A stretch of DNA of 64,000 nucleotides from Hominiventricola aquisgranensis (GTDB taxonomy: Bacteria; Bacillota; Clostridia; Lachnospirales; Lachnospiraceae): NCBI RefSeq assembly GCF_040096225.1, contig NZ_JBBMFC010000017.1:1-64000 (forward strand). The letters run 5' to 3'. A program made the position numbers and the translations under genes. Position 1 is the first letter of the stretch. Every line of letters starts with the position of its first letter. Shown here in pieces: positions 50,578-59,530 of the stretch. The notes beneath the pieces were generated by a model, which was not told where the DNA came from, ran no database searches, and worked only from the letters and a program-made list of their open reading frames with translations.

Positions 50578-52371
50578 TCATTCCTGTTTTTGAGCAGGCT
50601 CCGGAAGTCTTTTACACAAGAATGGGGAGAAGCGTACCGGCGCAAAATCCCGGCAGTCATTCACATAGAAGTATGTGCGTTTGCCTTGGCAGTCCAGTTC
50701 CACCACATCAGATGGAGCCAACGGACGGCCTCTGTAATCTTCCGGCAAATGCTCATTAAAGTCCAGGAACAGGCGCCCCAGCACTTCCATGTCATTCTGC
50801 CCCTTTGGGCAACAGACCTCTGCGCTCCATACCGTCTGATAGGCGGCAGCAGGCGGCTGTTCATATCCAGCCTTACGCAGTGCATCCAGTTGCTTGAACG
50901 CGAAAGGTACCGTCTGTGTCTCACCCAGGCAAAGCTGGTAAATGCAAAACCTCCGGAAAACTCTCTGGCTGTCCAGAAGATCCTTCAGCACCTGATTGCC
51001 CTGAGCAAGAAATATCTGATACTCTTCCTTTGTCAGCCCCAGATACTCTGTCAGGTCCAAATCTTTCTCCGCTCTGGTGTGCCAAAGCTCGACGCAGCCA
51101 TCTATATAAGTAAAATCACACTTACCGCACAGATATTGCTGCTTAAAATTCATTCTCTGCACCTCCTTTTCCCTCTGTTCTTTCTCCCGAAGGGCAAGCT
51201 GCCAATCATCAAACCCTTTATAATTCGGATTCCAGGTCAGCCGACGACATGCCATTCCATTTTTTCGGGCCATCAGATAGATCTTAGATGCCCCATTAGA
51301 GGTCATTTGGTTACTGTACTTATCCATATCATGAGCCTCAATGATCTCCTCAGTGCCATTCTGTGCCAACAGTGCAAACAGCGTATCCAACTGGCTTGTG
51401 TTGTTTGCGCCGGCAATCGCCGCAAAAGTCCGGTTTGTCAGGCAGTGTGAGATGTCTGCTTTCAGCAATCCCTCAATGACATAGACCACCCGAGCAGATG
51501 GATTGCCGATAAAATGTACCGGGCTCCCGGATGTGACACCCATATTTTTGGACGAGGACGAAAACCAGATGTATTTGGCTCCTGACTTATCCGGTGGATC
51601 ATCTTTTTGCTTGAGCGGACTATCCAAAAGTATCTGCAGGCCATGTATCATACCGTCGTATCCCACAGCTGGAATCAAAATCCCTGCGTTTTTTCGGTAG
51701 AAGTTCATGGTCCAGCGCCCGCTGTCATCCAGATAAAAGCCGGGCACCCCCTCCACCTTGCATCCCTGTTTCATCAGCCGCTCGGTAATGGAGCGGCAAA
51801 GGAAAGGGGGTGGAGTGCTCTTGAACCCAATCCGGTCGATCTGTTCATCCGACAGTCCCCGTTTTGGGGAGTGCAGATGGTTGCGGTGGGCAGGCTGAAG
51901 AGGCAGCATAGCGAGCAGCAGCGAAAGCGTTTGATGAATTTCCTGTCCGCTGGCCCGTTCTGCTTGCTGCACTGTTTTTAGTTCGCCCCTCCTCTCATAT
52001 CCGGCAAGGTCGGTCTGAGTCCCCGAAACCGGGGACCCAGTGCCAGCCTGCTGGTTTCCTGCCATCTCATATCCAGAGTTCGGCCGTTCCCTGTGAAAAT
52101 CGTTGCACAGGGCTTCTCCTATCTCCCAATACGCATCGGATGTAGTCGTATTGTTTAGCCGCGCATAAAGCGCAAGCATACCGCCATGCTCATCACAATA
52201 ATTGCACCGCCAGACATTTTTGACGAAATTCACATTCATCTTGCCGCGGCGGTCACCACAAAACGGGCAATCCACATATACACTGTTTGCCTGTCGGCGT
52301 CTGATTCGTAGATGTAGAAGTTCCACTACATCCATAATACCGAACGGAAAATCTCCTGGATATGAGTCCAT
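50578..52371 (-). CDS. CHC2 zinc-finger / Toprim DNA primase
   Basis: A 597-aa protein. The N-terminal CHC2-type zinc finger is clear (CPFC at about 35-38, CNYC at about 56-59, followed by HGGMLALYARL). A Toprim-like half follows: VVYVIEGLLKADISHCL (glutamate) and EEIIEAHDMDKYSNQ (DxD-like). C-terminal residues are Tyr/Cys-rich with another CxxC pair (CGKCDFTYIDGCVEL). It should synthesise primers on element single strands. Start 52371 follows GGGAGAACAG. Confidence 0.88.
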   Translation of the reverse strand: MDSYPGDFPFGIMDVVELLHLRIRRRQANSVYVDCPFCGDRRGKMNVNFVKNVWRCNYCDEHGGMLALYARLNNTTTSDAYWEIGEALCNDFHRERPNSGYEMAGNQQAGTGSPVSGTQTDLAGYERRGELKTVQQAERASGQEIHQTLSLLLAMLPLQPAHRNHLHSPKRGLSDEQIDRIGFKSTPPPFLCRSITERLMKQGCKVEGVPGFYLDDSGRWTMNFYRKNAGILIPAVGYDGMIHGLQILLDSPLKQKDDPPDKSGAKYIWFSSSSKNMGVTSGSPVHFIGNPSARVVYVIEGLLKADISHCLTNRTFAAIAGANNTSQLDTLFALLAQNGTEEIIEAHDMDKYSNQMTSNGASKIYLMARKNGMACRRLTWNPNYKGFDDWQLALREKEQREKEVQRMNFKQQYLCGKCDFTYIDGCVELWHTRAEKDLDLTEYLGLTKEEYQIFLAQGNQVLKDLLDSQRVFRRFCIYQLCLGETQTVPFAFKQLDALRKAGYEQPPAAAYQTVWSAEVCCPKGQNDMEVLGRLFLDFNEHLPEDYRGRPLAPSDVVELDCQGKRTYFYVNDCRDFAPVRFSPFLCKRLPEPAQKQE

Positions 52372-52413
52372 CTGTTCTCCCTCCCTTCTTGGCCCCATAG
52401 ATGGGGCTGCTTA

Positions 52414-53571
52414 TCATCCGGCTTTCTGTGCGGCCATACCATCGAGCATGATCTGCGCCGCAGCACGAACGATATTGTTGGTGCTCTTGTTGCCTGGGGT
52501 GAGGTAGAATTTCAGACTCACCGGACGCTCCTTGGCAACTGTTGCCATGGTCTTTCCTTTGCTCAGACCGCTATCCACCACCACATTCTGCGCTTCTTCA
52601 AAGGTCATTACCTTCAAGATGTCTTCTACCGGAGTGCTCTCCGTATAAGAAGGCGCCACAGGCTGATCGGGTGCTTCCTGTTGGACAACAGGCGCCACAG
52701 GCAGTTCTTCCGGTTCATCCGATTGGAATACGGAGGCGGCCGGCTGCTCAGACGCATCATCCTGTTTTGGACTGCTATCCAATGTAACCTCGCGGCTCGG
52801 TACCGGCAGCTCCATATTGGGAGCATTCTCCTCTACCTTGCCGGCAGGCAGTGTATCCATATTCTCCTTCTCTTCTGCAGCCATCTGCTGGACAGTGGGC
52901 TGTACCGGAGAAACCGGGGACTGTTCATTCTGAACCGGCTTTGCCGCAGGTTTCTGAATAGGCGCCGGACGAGCAGGCGCATTACGGCGCTCTACGGCGT
53001 TCTGAGGCGTTCTCTCCAGCTGGGCATGAACTTCCCCACCAGATTGCCGCAGCGCCGCTCCAGGGGCTTCTACGGGCCTCTGCGCCGCATTTGGCATCGG
53101 TTGCTGGATATGAGCTGTCCCGGAAAGCGGAATACTGCTTCCAAACACCTTGCCCGTACTGTCAACAGCAACATCGGCAAACTGCAGACCAAAACCGGCA
53201 TCCGACAGCGCAGCACTCAATGCCTCATCCTGGGCAGCCTGCACATAGTCGGTACCTTCTTCCGCACTGTGCTGCGAGATGTAACTGCTAATGGGCTCTG
53301 CATCACTGCGGTCCAGATAGACTCTGGCCTCCATAATCGCAAGCTGTTCCGTGATCCGCAGGGTAGTCAGTTTCATGCGGCCCTGGGGGTGGCGCAGACG
53401 GAACCACAGTTTCTGATAAGGCAATTCCAACTGCAGCATTTCCTCATTTGTCTTTCTGGACACCTTATGGCGCAGAAATTTGAGCGGGTCAAAGCCCGGC
53501 ACCTTGTTCAGTTCTGCCACTGCCGGAATTGTTTTGTACATCATAGGCATCGGATTACTTTTTTCGTTCAT
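52414..53571 (-). CDS. Candidate single-strand annealing protein
   Basis: A 385-aa protein. The N-terminal ~165 residues look like a phage-type annealing domain: PAVAELNKVPGFDPLKFLRH, WFRLRHPQGRMKLTTLRITEQLAIMEARVYLD, then AAQDEALSAALSDAGFGLQFAD, the A...AL.DAGFG signature shared by Erf/Rad52-like proteins. A long Pro/Ala/Gln-rich linker follows (about 170-320), then a C-terminal helical motif FEEAQNVVVDSGLSKGKTMATVAKERP. It sits beside RecD2 helicase and a YqaJ nuclease, a natural recombination trio. Family call is moderate. Confidence 0.6.
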   Translation of the reverse strand: MNEKSNPMPMMYKTIPAVAELNKVPGFDPLKFLRHKVSRKTNEEMLQLELPYQKLWFRLRHPQGRMKLTTLRITEQLAIMEARVYLDRSDAEPISSYISQHSAEEGTDYVQAAQDEALSAALSDAGFGLQFADVAVDSTGKVFGSSIPLSGTAHIQQPMPNAAQRPVEAPGAALRQSGGEVHAQLERTPQNAVERRNAPARPAPIQKPAAKPVQNEQSPVSPVQPTVQQMAAEEKENMDTLPAGKVEENAPNMELPVPSREVTLDSSPKQDDASEQPAASVFQSDEPEELPVAPVVQQEAPDQPVAPSYTESTPVEDILKVMTFEEAQNVVVDSGLSKGKTMATVAKERPVSLKFYLTPGNKSTNNIVRAAAQIMLDGMAAQKAG

Positions 53572-53640
53572 GTTGGAAACTCCTTTCTGACATAAAAATA
53601 GGAGACGCCAAGTGCTATTTCTGCATCTGACCTCTCTTTT

Positions 53641-55914
53641 TTAACTTGCGTTCTTCAATTGTTCTTCCAATGCAGCTGGAATGGGGATACCGGCTTTCTT
53701 TGCGTAGGCTTTGAAATACATCTGGATACGCATACCCAGCAGCGTATTTCGCTTTCCAATCTCATTACGATGGATTGCCATAAACAATACCTGTTTCTGC
53801 CCAATCAGCACCACCCGCTTTTTAGCGCGCGTGATTCCAGTGTAGAGCAGATTACGATACATCATGATAGTGTGCGCTTTGAGCAGCGGCATAATGACTG
53901 TTTCATACTCAGAGCCCATAGCCTTGTGGATCGTAGTAGCATAAGCCAGATCCACATTGCTCAAATCATCTACGCCATATTCCAGCGTCCTGCCAGCACC
54001 AAAATCCATGCCGATCTTTTTGCCCTGGTCAGTGTCCTTAATATACCGGATGAAACCCAAATCACCATTAGATACCTTTTCTGTGTTCTTGGTCTGCATG
54101 ATGCGGTCATTGATCCGGAATATCTTGGGGCCAAACTTGATTTCCTCCTCCGCAGAGCGGAATGGGTTGACCAATTCACGAATGGTCTCATTCAGCTGTT
54201 CCGACGACGCGGCGCCTTCTGAACGGAAAGGTGAAAGAATCTGCACATTCTCAATGCCACTCTCCTGTATCTCCAAACAATACCGTTCTGTAATCTTTTC
54301 AGCGGTGTCTTCCTGACTATCACCAGACACGAAAACAAAGTCCGGTCCGTAAAACAGTTTGGTATTGCCCTCGTTGATAAATTTGGCATTATAGGCAATC
54401 AGACTATCCTTCGACTGACGGAAAATCTGATCCAGCACCGTTACTGGGACGATTTTGGTTTCGATGATTTCACGAAACACATTTCCGGCTCCTACGCTCG
54501 GAAGCTGATCTGGGTCGCCTACCAGCACGATTCTGGCATTTATCTTCATGCGTTCAAAAAATTTCTCAGCAAGCCACATATCCACCATGGAAAACTCATC
54601 CACAATGATTAAATCGGCCGACAGTGGCTCTGACTTTCTGTTCCGGCTACCCTCATCCTCTTCACTGGTCAGTCCCAGACCACTGTGTAATGTTCGGGCA
54701 TCCTCAAAGCCGGTACTCTCCGACATCCTGCGGCTTGCCCGACCGGTAGGTGCCATAAGAGCAATTTTGCCATCAGGGTACAGCCGCCGGTAAACCTCAA
54801 GTATCGTCCGCAGCACTGTTGTTTTACCAGTACCAGGAGAACCCGTAATCACTGACAAGCCATGCCTAAATGCTGCATAGACCGCAGCCTCCTGCTGTGC
54901 AGACAAGCGCAGTCCCATTTCAACCTTGACCTGTTCCAGTACCGGCGCAATATGCTCTACTGGCATCTGGGCGACCAGACGCTGGGCGATCCGGCGCGCC
55001 GTTTCGTCCTCTTGGGCAAACACTCTGGGAAGATAGATATTATCCTTCACGGAAACGATTGCTCCATTCAGGATCATTTCCTGCATCATATCCCTGACTT
55101 CCTGCTGATGCAGGCGAAGCTCCGGTACAGGTATCTTCTCATTGAGCAGTTTCAGCGCTGATTTCTCCAGTTCTTCAGAACTGATGTACAGATGGCCTCG
55201 TTTACTCTTGCCCTCATCCAGCGCACAAAAGACAGCCCCTTTGATACGCATAGGGTCATGGAGATTGCCCCCGCTCTTTTGTACGATTGCATCTACCCGC
55301 CGAAATCCAAAGCCGGAGATCTGGCAAAGCTCAAATGGGCTCTTTTCCAAAATCTCTACGCTGGTCGGGCCGAAATATTGATATATTTTCAATGCCGTCT
55401 TGGGAGTAATCTTAAACGGTGCCAGCAAGGTCATAATTCCTTGGAGCATACGGTTTTCTGCATAAGAAGCTTTGATGTCCTCCAATTTATTTTCCGTAAT
55501 GCCCCGGATCTCCAACAGCCGCTCCGGCTGGTGTTCCAGAATATCCAGTGTGTCCACACCGAACCGCTCCACAATGTCTGCGGCGGTTTTGGGACCAATC
55601 CCTTTGATAAGCCCGGAGGCAAGATAGCCCTCTACGCCGTTTTTTGTTCTGGGCACAATTTCACGCCACTGCTCCACCTGGAGCTGGACACCATACTTGC
55701 CTTTTGCCCATTCCCCATCCAGTTCCAACTCTACCGCATCTGTCCGTGGAATCTCATACCCCACAGCTGTAAAGCGGATCAAATGGTCTTTGTACCGCCT
55801 GTTTGACCTGGCCTCAGCTGGCACGCTCTGGTCTGCGGTTTTTACACTGACGATACAAAACTTATTGGCAGGATTATAAAAAATCGTCCCGTCGTAGGTA
55901 CCAATACAATTCAT
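53641..55914 (-). CDS. RecD2/YrrC-like ATP-dependent DNA helicase
   Basis: A 757-aa RecD-like helicase: N-terminal OB-like domain, HhH segments (GIGPKTAADIVERFG, GFGFRRVDAIV), Walker A GSPGTGKTT (near residue 355), motif II DEFSMVD, motif III GDPDQLPSVGAG, and C-terminal TTIHKAMGSEYETVI with YTGITRAKK. RecD2 unwinds 5' to 3'. The start is 9 nt after GAGG. In the element it probably works with the nuclease and annealing protein around it. Confidence 0.94.
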   Translation of the reverse strand: MNCIGTYDGTIFYNPANKFCIVSVKTADQSVPAEARSNRRYKDHLIRFTAVGYEIPRTDAVELELDGEWAKGKYGVQLQVEQWREIVPRTKNGVEGYLASGLIKGIGPKTAADIVERFGVDTLDILEHQPERLLEIRGITENKLEDIKASYAENRMLQGIMTLLAPFKITPKTALKIYQYFGPTSVEILEKSPFELCQISGFGFRRVDAIVQKSGGNLHDPMRIKGAVFCALDEGKSKRGHLYISSEELEKSALKLLNEKIPVPELRLHQQEVRDMMQEMILNGAIVSVKDNIYLPRVFAQEDETARRIAQRLVAQMPVEHIAPVLEQVKVEMGLRLSAQQEAAVYAAFRHGLSVITGSPGTGKTTVLRTILEVYRRLYPDGKIALMAPTGRASRRMSESTGFEDARTLHSGLGLTSEEDEGSRNRKSEPLSADLIIVDEFSMVDMWLAEKFFERMKINARIVLVGDPDQLPSVGAGNVFREIIETKIVPVTVLDQIFRQSKDSLIAYNAKFINEGNTKLFYGPDFVFVSGDSQEDTAEKITERYCLEIQESGIENVQILSPFRSEGAASSEQLNETIRELVNPFRSAEEEIKFGPKIFRINDRIMQTKNTEKVSNGDLGFIRYIKDTDQGKKIGMDFGAGRTLEYGVDDLSNVDLAYATTIHKAMGSEYETVIMPLLKAHTIMMYRNLLYTGITRAKKRVVLIGQKQVLFMAIHRNEIGKRNTLLGMRIQMYFKAYAKKAGIPIPAALEEQLKNAS

Positions 55915-55928
55915 CCTTTTTCACCTCA

Positions 55929-56996
55929 CTAAGCGGCCTCCATAATCGAGGCTCTAACACTGAACCGTCTGGATTCGGATACTGTAACAAACTGTTCGTA
56001 AATATCCGGATGCTCCAGTTTCAACCGAAGCAGGTTATCCTTGTCGATGATGGACTTGCGAACAGGGGTATAGGTAACCGTATAGTTCACTCCCTCCTGC
56101 TCACAGACTGCAGTACAGCTGGTACCCATTTCCGCAATCAACAGCGCCTTCAGACGCTGAATATCCTTGTCGATTTCTTTGGAGTACACCTCTGCATTTT
56201 TCTTTTCATCCAGAAGCCGCAAATACTGCATGAGTTTTGCAGTCATATCCAGGTCGAGTGCAACGGCCGGGGCATTTTTATCTGCCGGGCCAAAGTGTTT
56301 GCGTGCGCTCTCAATAATCAAGGCCCCACTTTCTGTATAGGGCGGCGGCACATGGCGCTGCACATGGTTTTCCCAGAAATACTGCTCCAAAAAGACCATC
56401 TCAGCCTCATACTCGAAATCACGCTTGACCTCCCGGATAATAACTTCCTCCTCGTTGTTACCATACAGGCAGCAAAAGAAACATCGGTCAAGATCCGTTA
56501 CTGCCATATAATGACGCCCCTGAGATTCATAGTAGACTGGAACAGTCTCCTTCCCATTCATCCACCAGTTATCTCTGGCATTATAGTTTGTGGTCTTGAT
56601 CTCAAGGATCGCTGTGGTGCCATCCGGCAGTTCCACAAAGTAGTCCACATCAGCCAGCATCCAAGGATACTGTGGGTGCTGGAACATCTTTTTGATTTGG
56701 TAGACCCGATATCCGGTTTTCCGCTCGAATATCTTTGCTACCAGAGGCTCCAGCAAATGCCCCATTTCCATGGCAACCCAGTTGCCCTCATCATCTTCCA
56801 CTGACGCTATGTTCAGTTTGTCGTAGTACAGATCCCTGGCTGTCCGGAATGGAGAAGTGCCAAAGATCGCCGATACATCGCTGCCGCCGATTCCACGGCG
56901 CCGGTAATCCAGCCAGTCTTCTTCTGAAATATCTGCCGTTTCTACCAGCACCAGCGGTTCATGCCGCTTTCGTTCAGCACTATTGCTGCCGGACAT
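55929..56996 (-). CDS. YqaJ-family viral-type recombinase/exonuclease
   Basis: A 355-aa protein of the YqaJ (lambda-exonuclease-like) nuclease family. RRRGIGGSDVSAIFGTSPF is the family start; the PD-(D/E)xK site reads MLADVDYFVE then AILEIKTTNYNARDNW (Asp...Glu-x-Lys). A C-terminal helical region contains the coiled-coil KLMQYLRLLDEKKNAEVYSKE. Such enzymes resect dsDNA 5' to 3' for annealing-type recombination. Start 56996 follows AAGGGGG. It is the first large gene of the operon that reads into RecD2. Confidence 0.92.
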   Translation of the reverse strand: MSGSNSAERKRHEPLVLVETADISEEDWLDYRRRGIGGSDVSAIFGTSPFRTARDLYYDKLNIASVEDDEGNWVAMEMGHLLEPLVAKIFERKTGYRVYQIKKMFQHPQYPWMLADVDYFVELPDGTTAILEIKTTNYNARDNWWMNGKETVPVYYESQGRHYMAVTDLDRCFFCCLYGNNEEEVIIREVKRDFEYEAEMVFLEQYFWENHVQRHVPPPYTESGALIIESARKHFGPADKNAPAVALDLDMTAKLMQYLRLLDEKKNAEVYSKEIDKDIQRLKALLIAEMGTSCTAVCEQEGVNYTVTYTPVRKSIIDKDNLLRLKLEHPDIYEQFVTVSESRRFSVRASIMEAA

Positions 56997-56997
56997 A

Positions 56998-57168
56998 TCA
57001 AATCCCCCTTCGTGATCTTCGGGGCAAAATAACTGCCCTCGCCATTGGTGCAACATTTCGGGGCCGGAGCGAAGATACTGCCTGTCTCTTCATCTTCCAG
57101 TCCGTGGAATGTGCCGGCTTGACCCGCCGACCATTCTGCTTTCTTTTCTGCTTCACATTCATGTACAT
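56998..57168 (-). CDS. Possible small basic leader ORF
   Basis: A 56-aa frame beginning MYMNVKQKRKQNGRR, after AAAGGCAGG, ending 1 bp before the YqaJ start (TGATATG). It is rich in Arg and Lys with no recognisable domain. Coupling to the next gene suggests a leader peptide, but another frame of the same stretch, with no start, also looks protein-like. Weak call. Confidence 0.3.
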   Translation of the reverse strand: MYMNVKQKRKQNGRRVKPAHSTDWKMKRQAVSSLRPRNVAPMARAVILPRRSRRGI

Positions 57169-57220
57169 GACCTGCCTTTCTCAGTTTTGATTTATCCTTA
57201 AAGCCCTTTCAGGCTTACAG

Positions 57221-57296
57221 GCAATAAAAAAGCGAGAATGACAGACGGCATAAAGCCTGGCGCCCATAGTTGCCTATGAACCGATGTCATTCTCGC
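57221..57296 (-). terminator. Branched terminator in the recombination-operon leader
   Basis: On the minus strand a perfect 12-bp outer stem GCGAGAATGACA/TGTCATTCTCGC (57232-57243 with 57285-57296) closes a loop that itself holds two hairpins, CATAG-GCAA-CTATG (a GNRA tetraloop) and GGC-TTTAT-GCC, and is followed by TTTTTT. A three-way-junction terminator is unusual. Confidence 0.7.
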
Positions 57297-57460
57297 AATG
57301 GTGGGTAAATCCCATAAAATAAAAAAAGCCAGCAATATACCGGCCTGAAAAGGCGCAGTGATACTACTGACACAAGTACAAAATTAACAGCGTGTGCAAT
57401 GCAGTCATTACTCCGCAACACAAGCCCTAAAGCCTGTGTACCCTGACGGGCAACGCACAA
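57232..57460 (-). ncRNA. Structured leader upstream of the YqaJ-RecD2 operon
   Basis: This 230-bp stretch can fold, on the minus strand, into hairpins CCC-GTCA-GGG (near 57441), CACAGGC/GCTTGTG (57419-57438), the two tandem terminators, and the branched one. No riboswitch class was recognised. It could be an attenuator or a stand-alone RNA. The remainder of 57461-57900 shows no gene or clear site. Confidence 0.4.
57321..57354 (-). terminator. First tandem terminator in the leader
   Basis: On the minus strand GCCT-TTTC-AGGC is followed by GCCGG-TATATTG-CTGGC and then seven T residues. It lies 25 bp upstream of the branched terminator, so a transcript meets two stops before the operon. Confidence 0.65.
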
Positions 57461-57911
57461 AAATCAATTACATTGCAATTCTAACACAATATATAGTGCT
57501 TGTCAATTCAAATATTCTATATATTGATTTTTGGATTTTCTTTAAATTTTCTTTCCTCTTTGCAGAAGTTCTTTCTTCCCTGCCTATTTATAGGATGTAT
57601 CGGATCATTTGGTAATACCGGATGATCCCTACACTCTTTTAGTACCTTGACAAGTTCATAACCTCTATGGGGAGTTATACAGGAATTCTGGACAGTGTGC
57701 GATGACCACAGAAGCGCGCCCATAATCGAAGTGCTGCACAGCAGCAGCCTGAAATACACGGCAGAACCGTTCTGGCGTAGGAAATGGCCCCATTAGAGTT
57801 CTTTTGTTATTTCAATACCTCCTGACCTCAAGACCGTTTTCATTGTTTTTGTTGAAAACCTTCTTCTACAAATCGTAAGGGATCATTGTAATCGAAAAAA
57901 GGAGGACGATT

Positions 57912-58112
57912 ATGGAGAAAAGAAAACCGAATGACCTACCGCCGGAGCAGTGCTTGGCTGTTGATACCGATACCCTTTGCAAACTGTTGTGCTGTGGAAG
58001 GCACACTGCAGTACAGATTGGGGATCTTGCCAATGCACGCATTACCATGAACACCCGTGTCCTATGGAGTGTCCAGCGTATCAAAGAATATCTTTATGAT
58101 ATTTCCGGCTAA
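57912..58112 (+). CDS. Excisionase-like HTH protein
   Basis: A 66-aa protein with an HTH of the Tn916 Xis kind: LAVDTDTLCKLLCCGRHTAVQIGDLANARI, then VLWSVQRIKEYLYDISG. It lies 52 bp upstream of the integrase in the same direction, the standard Xis-Int order. The start follows AAAGGAGG. It should bend the attachment sites to favour excision. Sequence match is modest; position is strong. Confidence 0.8.
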   Translation: MEKRKPNDLPPEQCLAVDTDTLCKLLCCGRHTAVQIGDLANARITMNTRVLWSVQRIKEYLYDISG

Positions 58113-58164
58113 ATAACCATGCCAGTAAGGCGCACTACACTTTTATAATCAGGAGGTACCAGTA

Positions 58165-59397
58165 ATGGCAAAAGTGAGAAAAGACAACAAAGGACGAAAT
58201 CTTCGGCCTGGAGAAACACAACGGGCAGATGGCAGCTATATGTATGTCTACAAATTAGGCACTAAAAAGAAATATCTTTACGACTCCGATCTCGCAAGTC
58301 TTCGTGTCAAAGAAAAGCAGATCAACAAAGATAAGGATGATGGCATCCGTACTCAGGAAGCCATGAAGCTTACCCTGAATGATATGTTCAAGGTCTACAT
58401 GAATAACAACATCAAACTGAAGCCCTCTACCAGAGCAAATTATCTTTACCTGTGGGACTTCTATGTGAAAGAAGAGCCTTTCGCTAACATGCCTCTGCCA
58501 CAAATCCACAGAAGTGATATTCTCGCGTTTTATACCAAACTGCTGAAACACGGCTTTGCTATCAACTCACTGGAGAGCATCAACACCATTGTTCACCCTA
58601 CGCTTGAAATGGCCGTGGACGACGATTACATCCGCAAAAATCCCAGCAAGGGCATTTACCGCAAGCTCAAGACGGATGGCAGCGCTCCAAAGCCTAAACG
58701 GCGGATCGCACTCACTAAAACGCAACAGCAGAATTTCCTGCGTTTTATTGCCAAGTCCCCTACATACAGCCATTGGCTCCCCATCATGACTGTGCTCCTT
58801 GGAACAGGAATGCGTGTAGCAGAATGTACCGGCATTACCAAAAGCGATATTAACTTGAGCGAAAACACAATCTCGGTCAACCACAACTTAATCTACCGGG
58901 TCATTGACGGAAAAGCCGGATTTCACATTACCACTCCCAAAACTGAGAGCGGTACACGAATTATCCCTATCCTCTATCCAGAGGTGGCCGAGCAGCTTCG
59001 CCTCCAGATTGAAACCATCGACGCATTGTATCCAGACGATCAACTGGTGTTAGGAGGAGTTCACGGTTTTGTTTTCCGCAACCGAACCGGCTCATTCATG
59101 AGCGCCCACAATATCAATCGGGCGATTGAGAGAATCAGCGTAACTTACAACATGGAGGAAATGGATCAGGCTGAACTGGAAGACCGTGAACCGGATCTGC
59201 TCCCTCATTTTAGTGTTCACAACTTGCGGCACACCTTCTGTACCCGGCTCTGCGAAAGCACCAACGATGTTAAATTCATTCAGCAAGTCATGGGGCATGC
59301 CGATTTCTCTACTACAATGGACATCTACACCCATATTACACAAGAGAATATGCAGGAGAAGGCAAAAAACATTAGTGTGAACATGAAGCTGATGTAA
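58165..59397 (+). CDS. int: Tyrosine-type site-specific integrase (Tn916 family)
   Basis: A 410-aa tyrosine recombinase. The N-terminal arm-binding domain (about 1-60) is followed by a SAM-like core-binding domain (about 68-170) and the catalytic domain with Arg in GTGMRVAECTGI, Lys in the following strand (TTPKTESGTR), HNLRHTFCTRL (His/Arg), GHADFSTTMDIYTH (His and the nucleophilic Tyr). All catalytic residues are present. The gene lies 129 bp from the lysS stop, and reads towards that boundary, as expected at an element end. Start follows AGGAGG. Confidence 0.95.
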   Translation: MAKVRKDNKGRNLRPGETQRADGSYMYVYKLGTKKKYLYDSDLASLRVKEKQINKDKDDGIRTQEAMKLTLNDMFKVYMNNNIKLKPSTRANYLYLWDFYVKEEPFANMPLPQIHRSDILAFYTKLLKHGFAINSLESINTIVHPTLEMAVDDDYIRKNPSKGIYRKLKTDGSAPKPKRRIALTKTQQQNFLRFIAKSPTYSHWLPIMTVLLGTGMRVAECTGITKSDINLSENTISVNHNLIYRVIDGKAGFHITTPKTESGTRIIPILYPEVAEQLRLQIETIDALYPDDQLVLGGVHGFVFRNRTGSFMSAHNINRAIERISVTYNMEEMDQAELEDREPDLLPHFSVHNLRHTFCTRLCESTNDVKFIQQVMGHADFSTTMDIYTHITQENMQEKAKNISVNMKLM

Positions 59398-59401
59398 AAA
59401 G

Positions 59402-59438
59402 AAAGGCGAATCTGCATTTTATAAGCAGATCCGCCTTT
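59402..59438 (+). terminator. Integrase terminator
   Basis: GGCGAATCTGC and GCAGATCCGCC (one mismatch) form an 11-bp stem with a 9-nt loop, followed by TTTCAT, 5 bp past the integrase stop. Confidence 0.75.
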
Positions 59439-59473
59439 CATATTGCTTCATCCGGTTTCGTAGGGTCTCGCGC

Positions 59474-59530
59474 AAAAGTTGTAGAAAAGTTGTAGTAACG
59501 CGATTTTTTGTAGTAAATGACCTCTTTAGT
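59474..59530. other. Right attachment-site region at the lysS 3' end
   Basis: AAAAGTTGTAG is repeated in tandem (59474-59495), and TTGTAGTAA occurs again at 59508-59516. These look like integrase arm or core sites. The lysS stop at 59526-59528 follows. The exact core cannot be set, since the other element end is outside the window. Confidence 0.5.

Noticed and set aside
50422..51450. 342-aa plus-strand frame
   Set aside because: Antisense to the primase gene, whose zinc-finger and Toprim motifs are clear.
52681..53595. 304-aa Arg-rich plus-strand frame
   Set aside because: Antisense shadow of the Pro/Gln-rich linker of the annealing-protein candidate.
57221..57460. Known riboswitch class (T-box, c-di-GMP or similar)
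   Set aside because: The conserved cores of these classes are not present; only generic hairpins and terminators can be supported.
57394..57900. Genes in the stretch before the excisionase
   Set aside because: Frames are short, without ribosome sites; no protein features seen on either strand.
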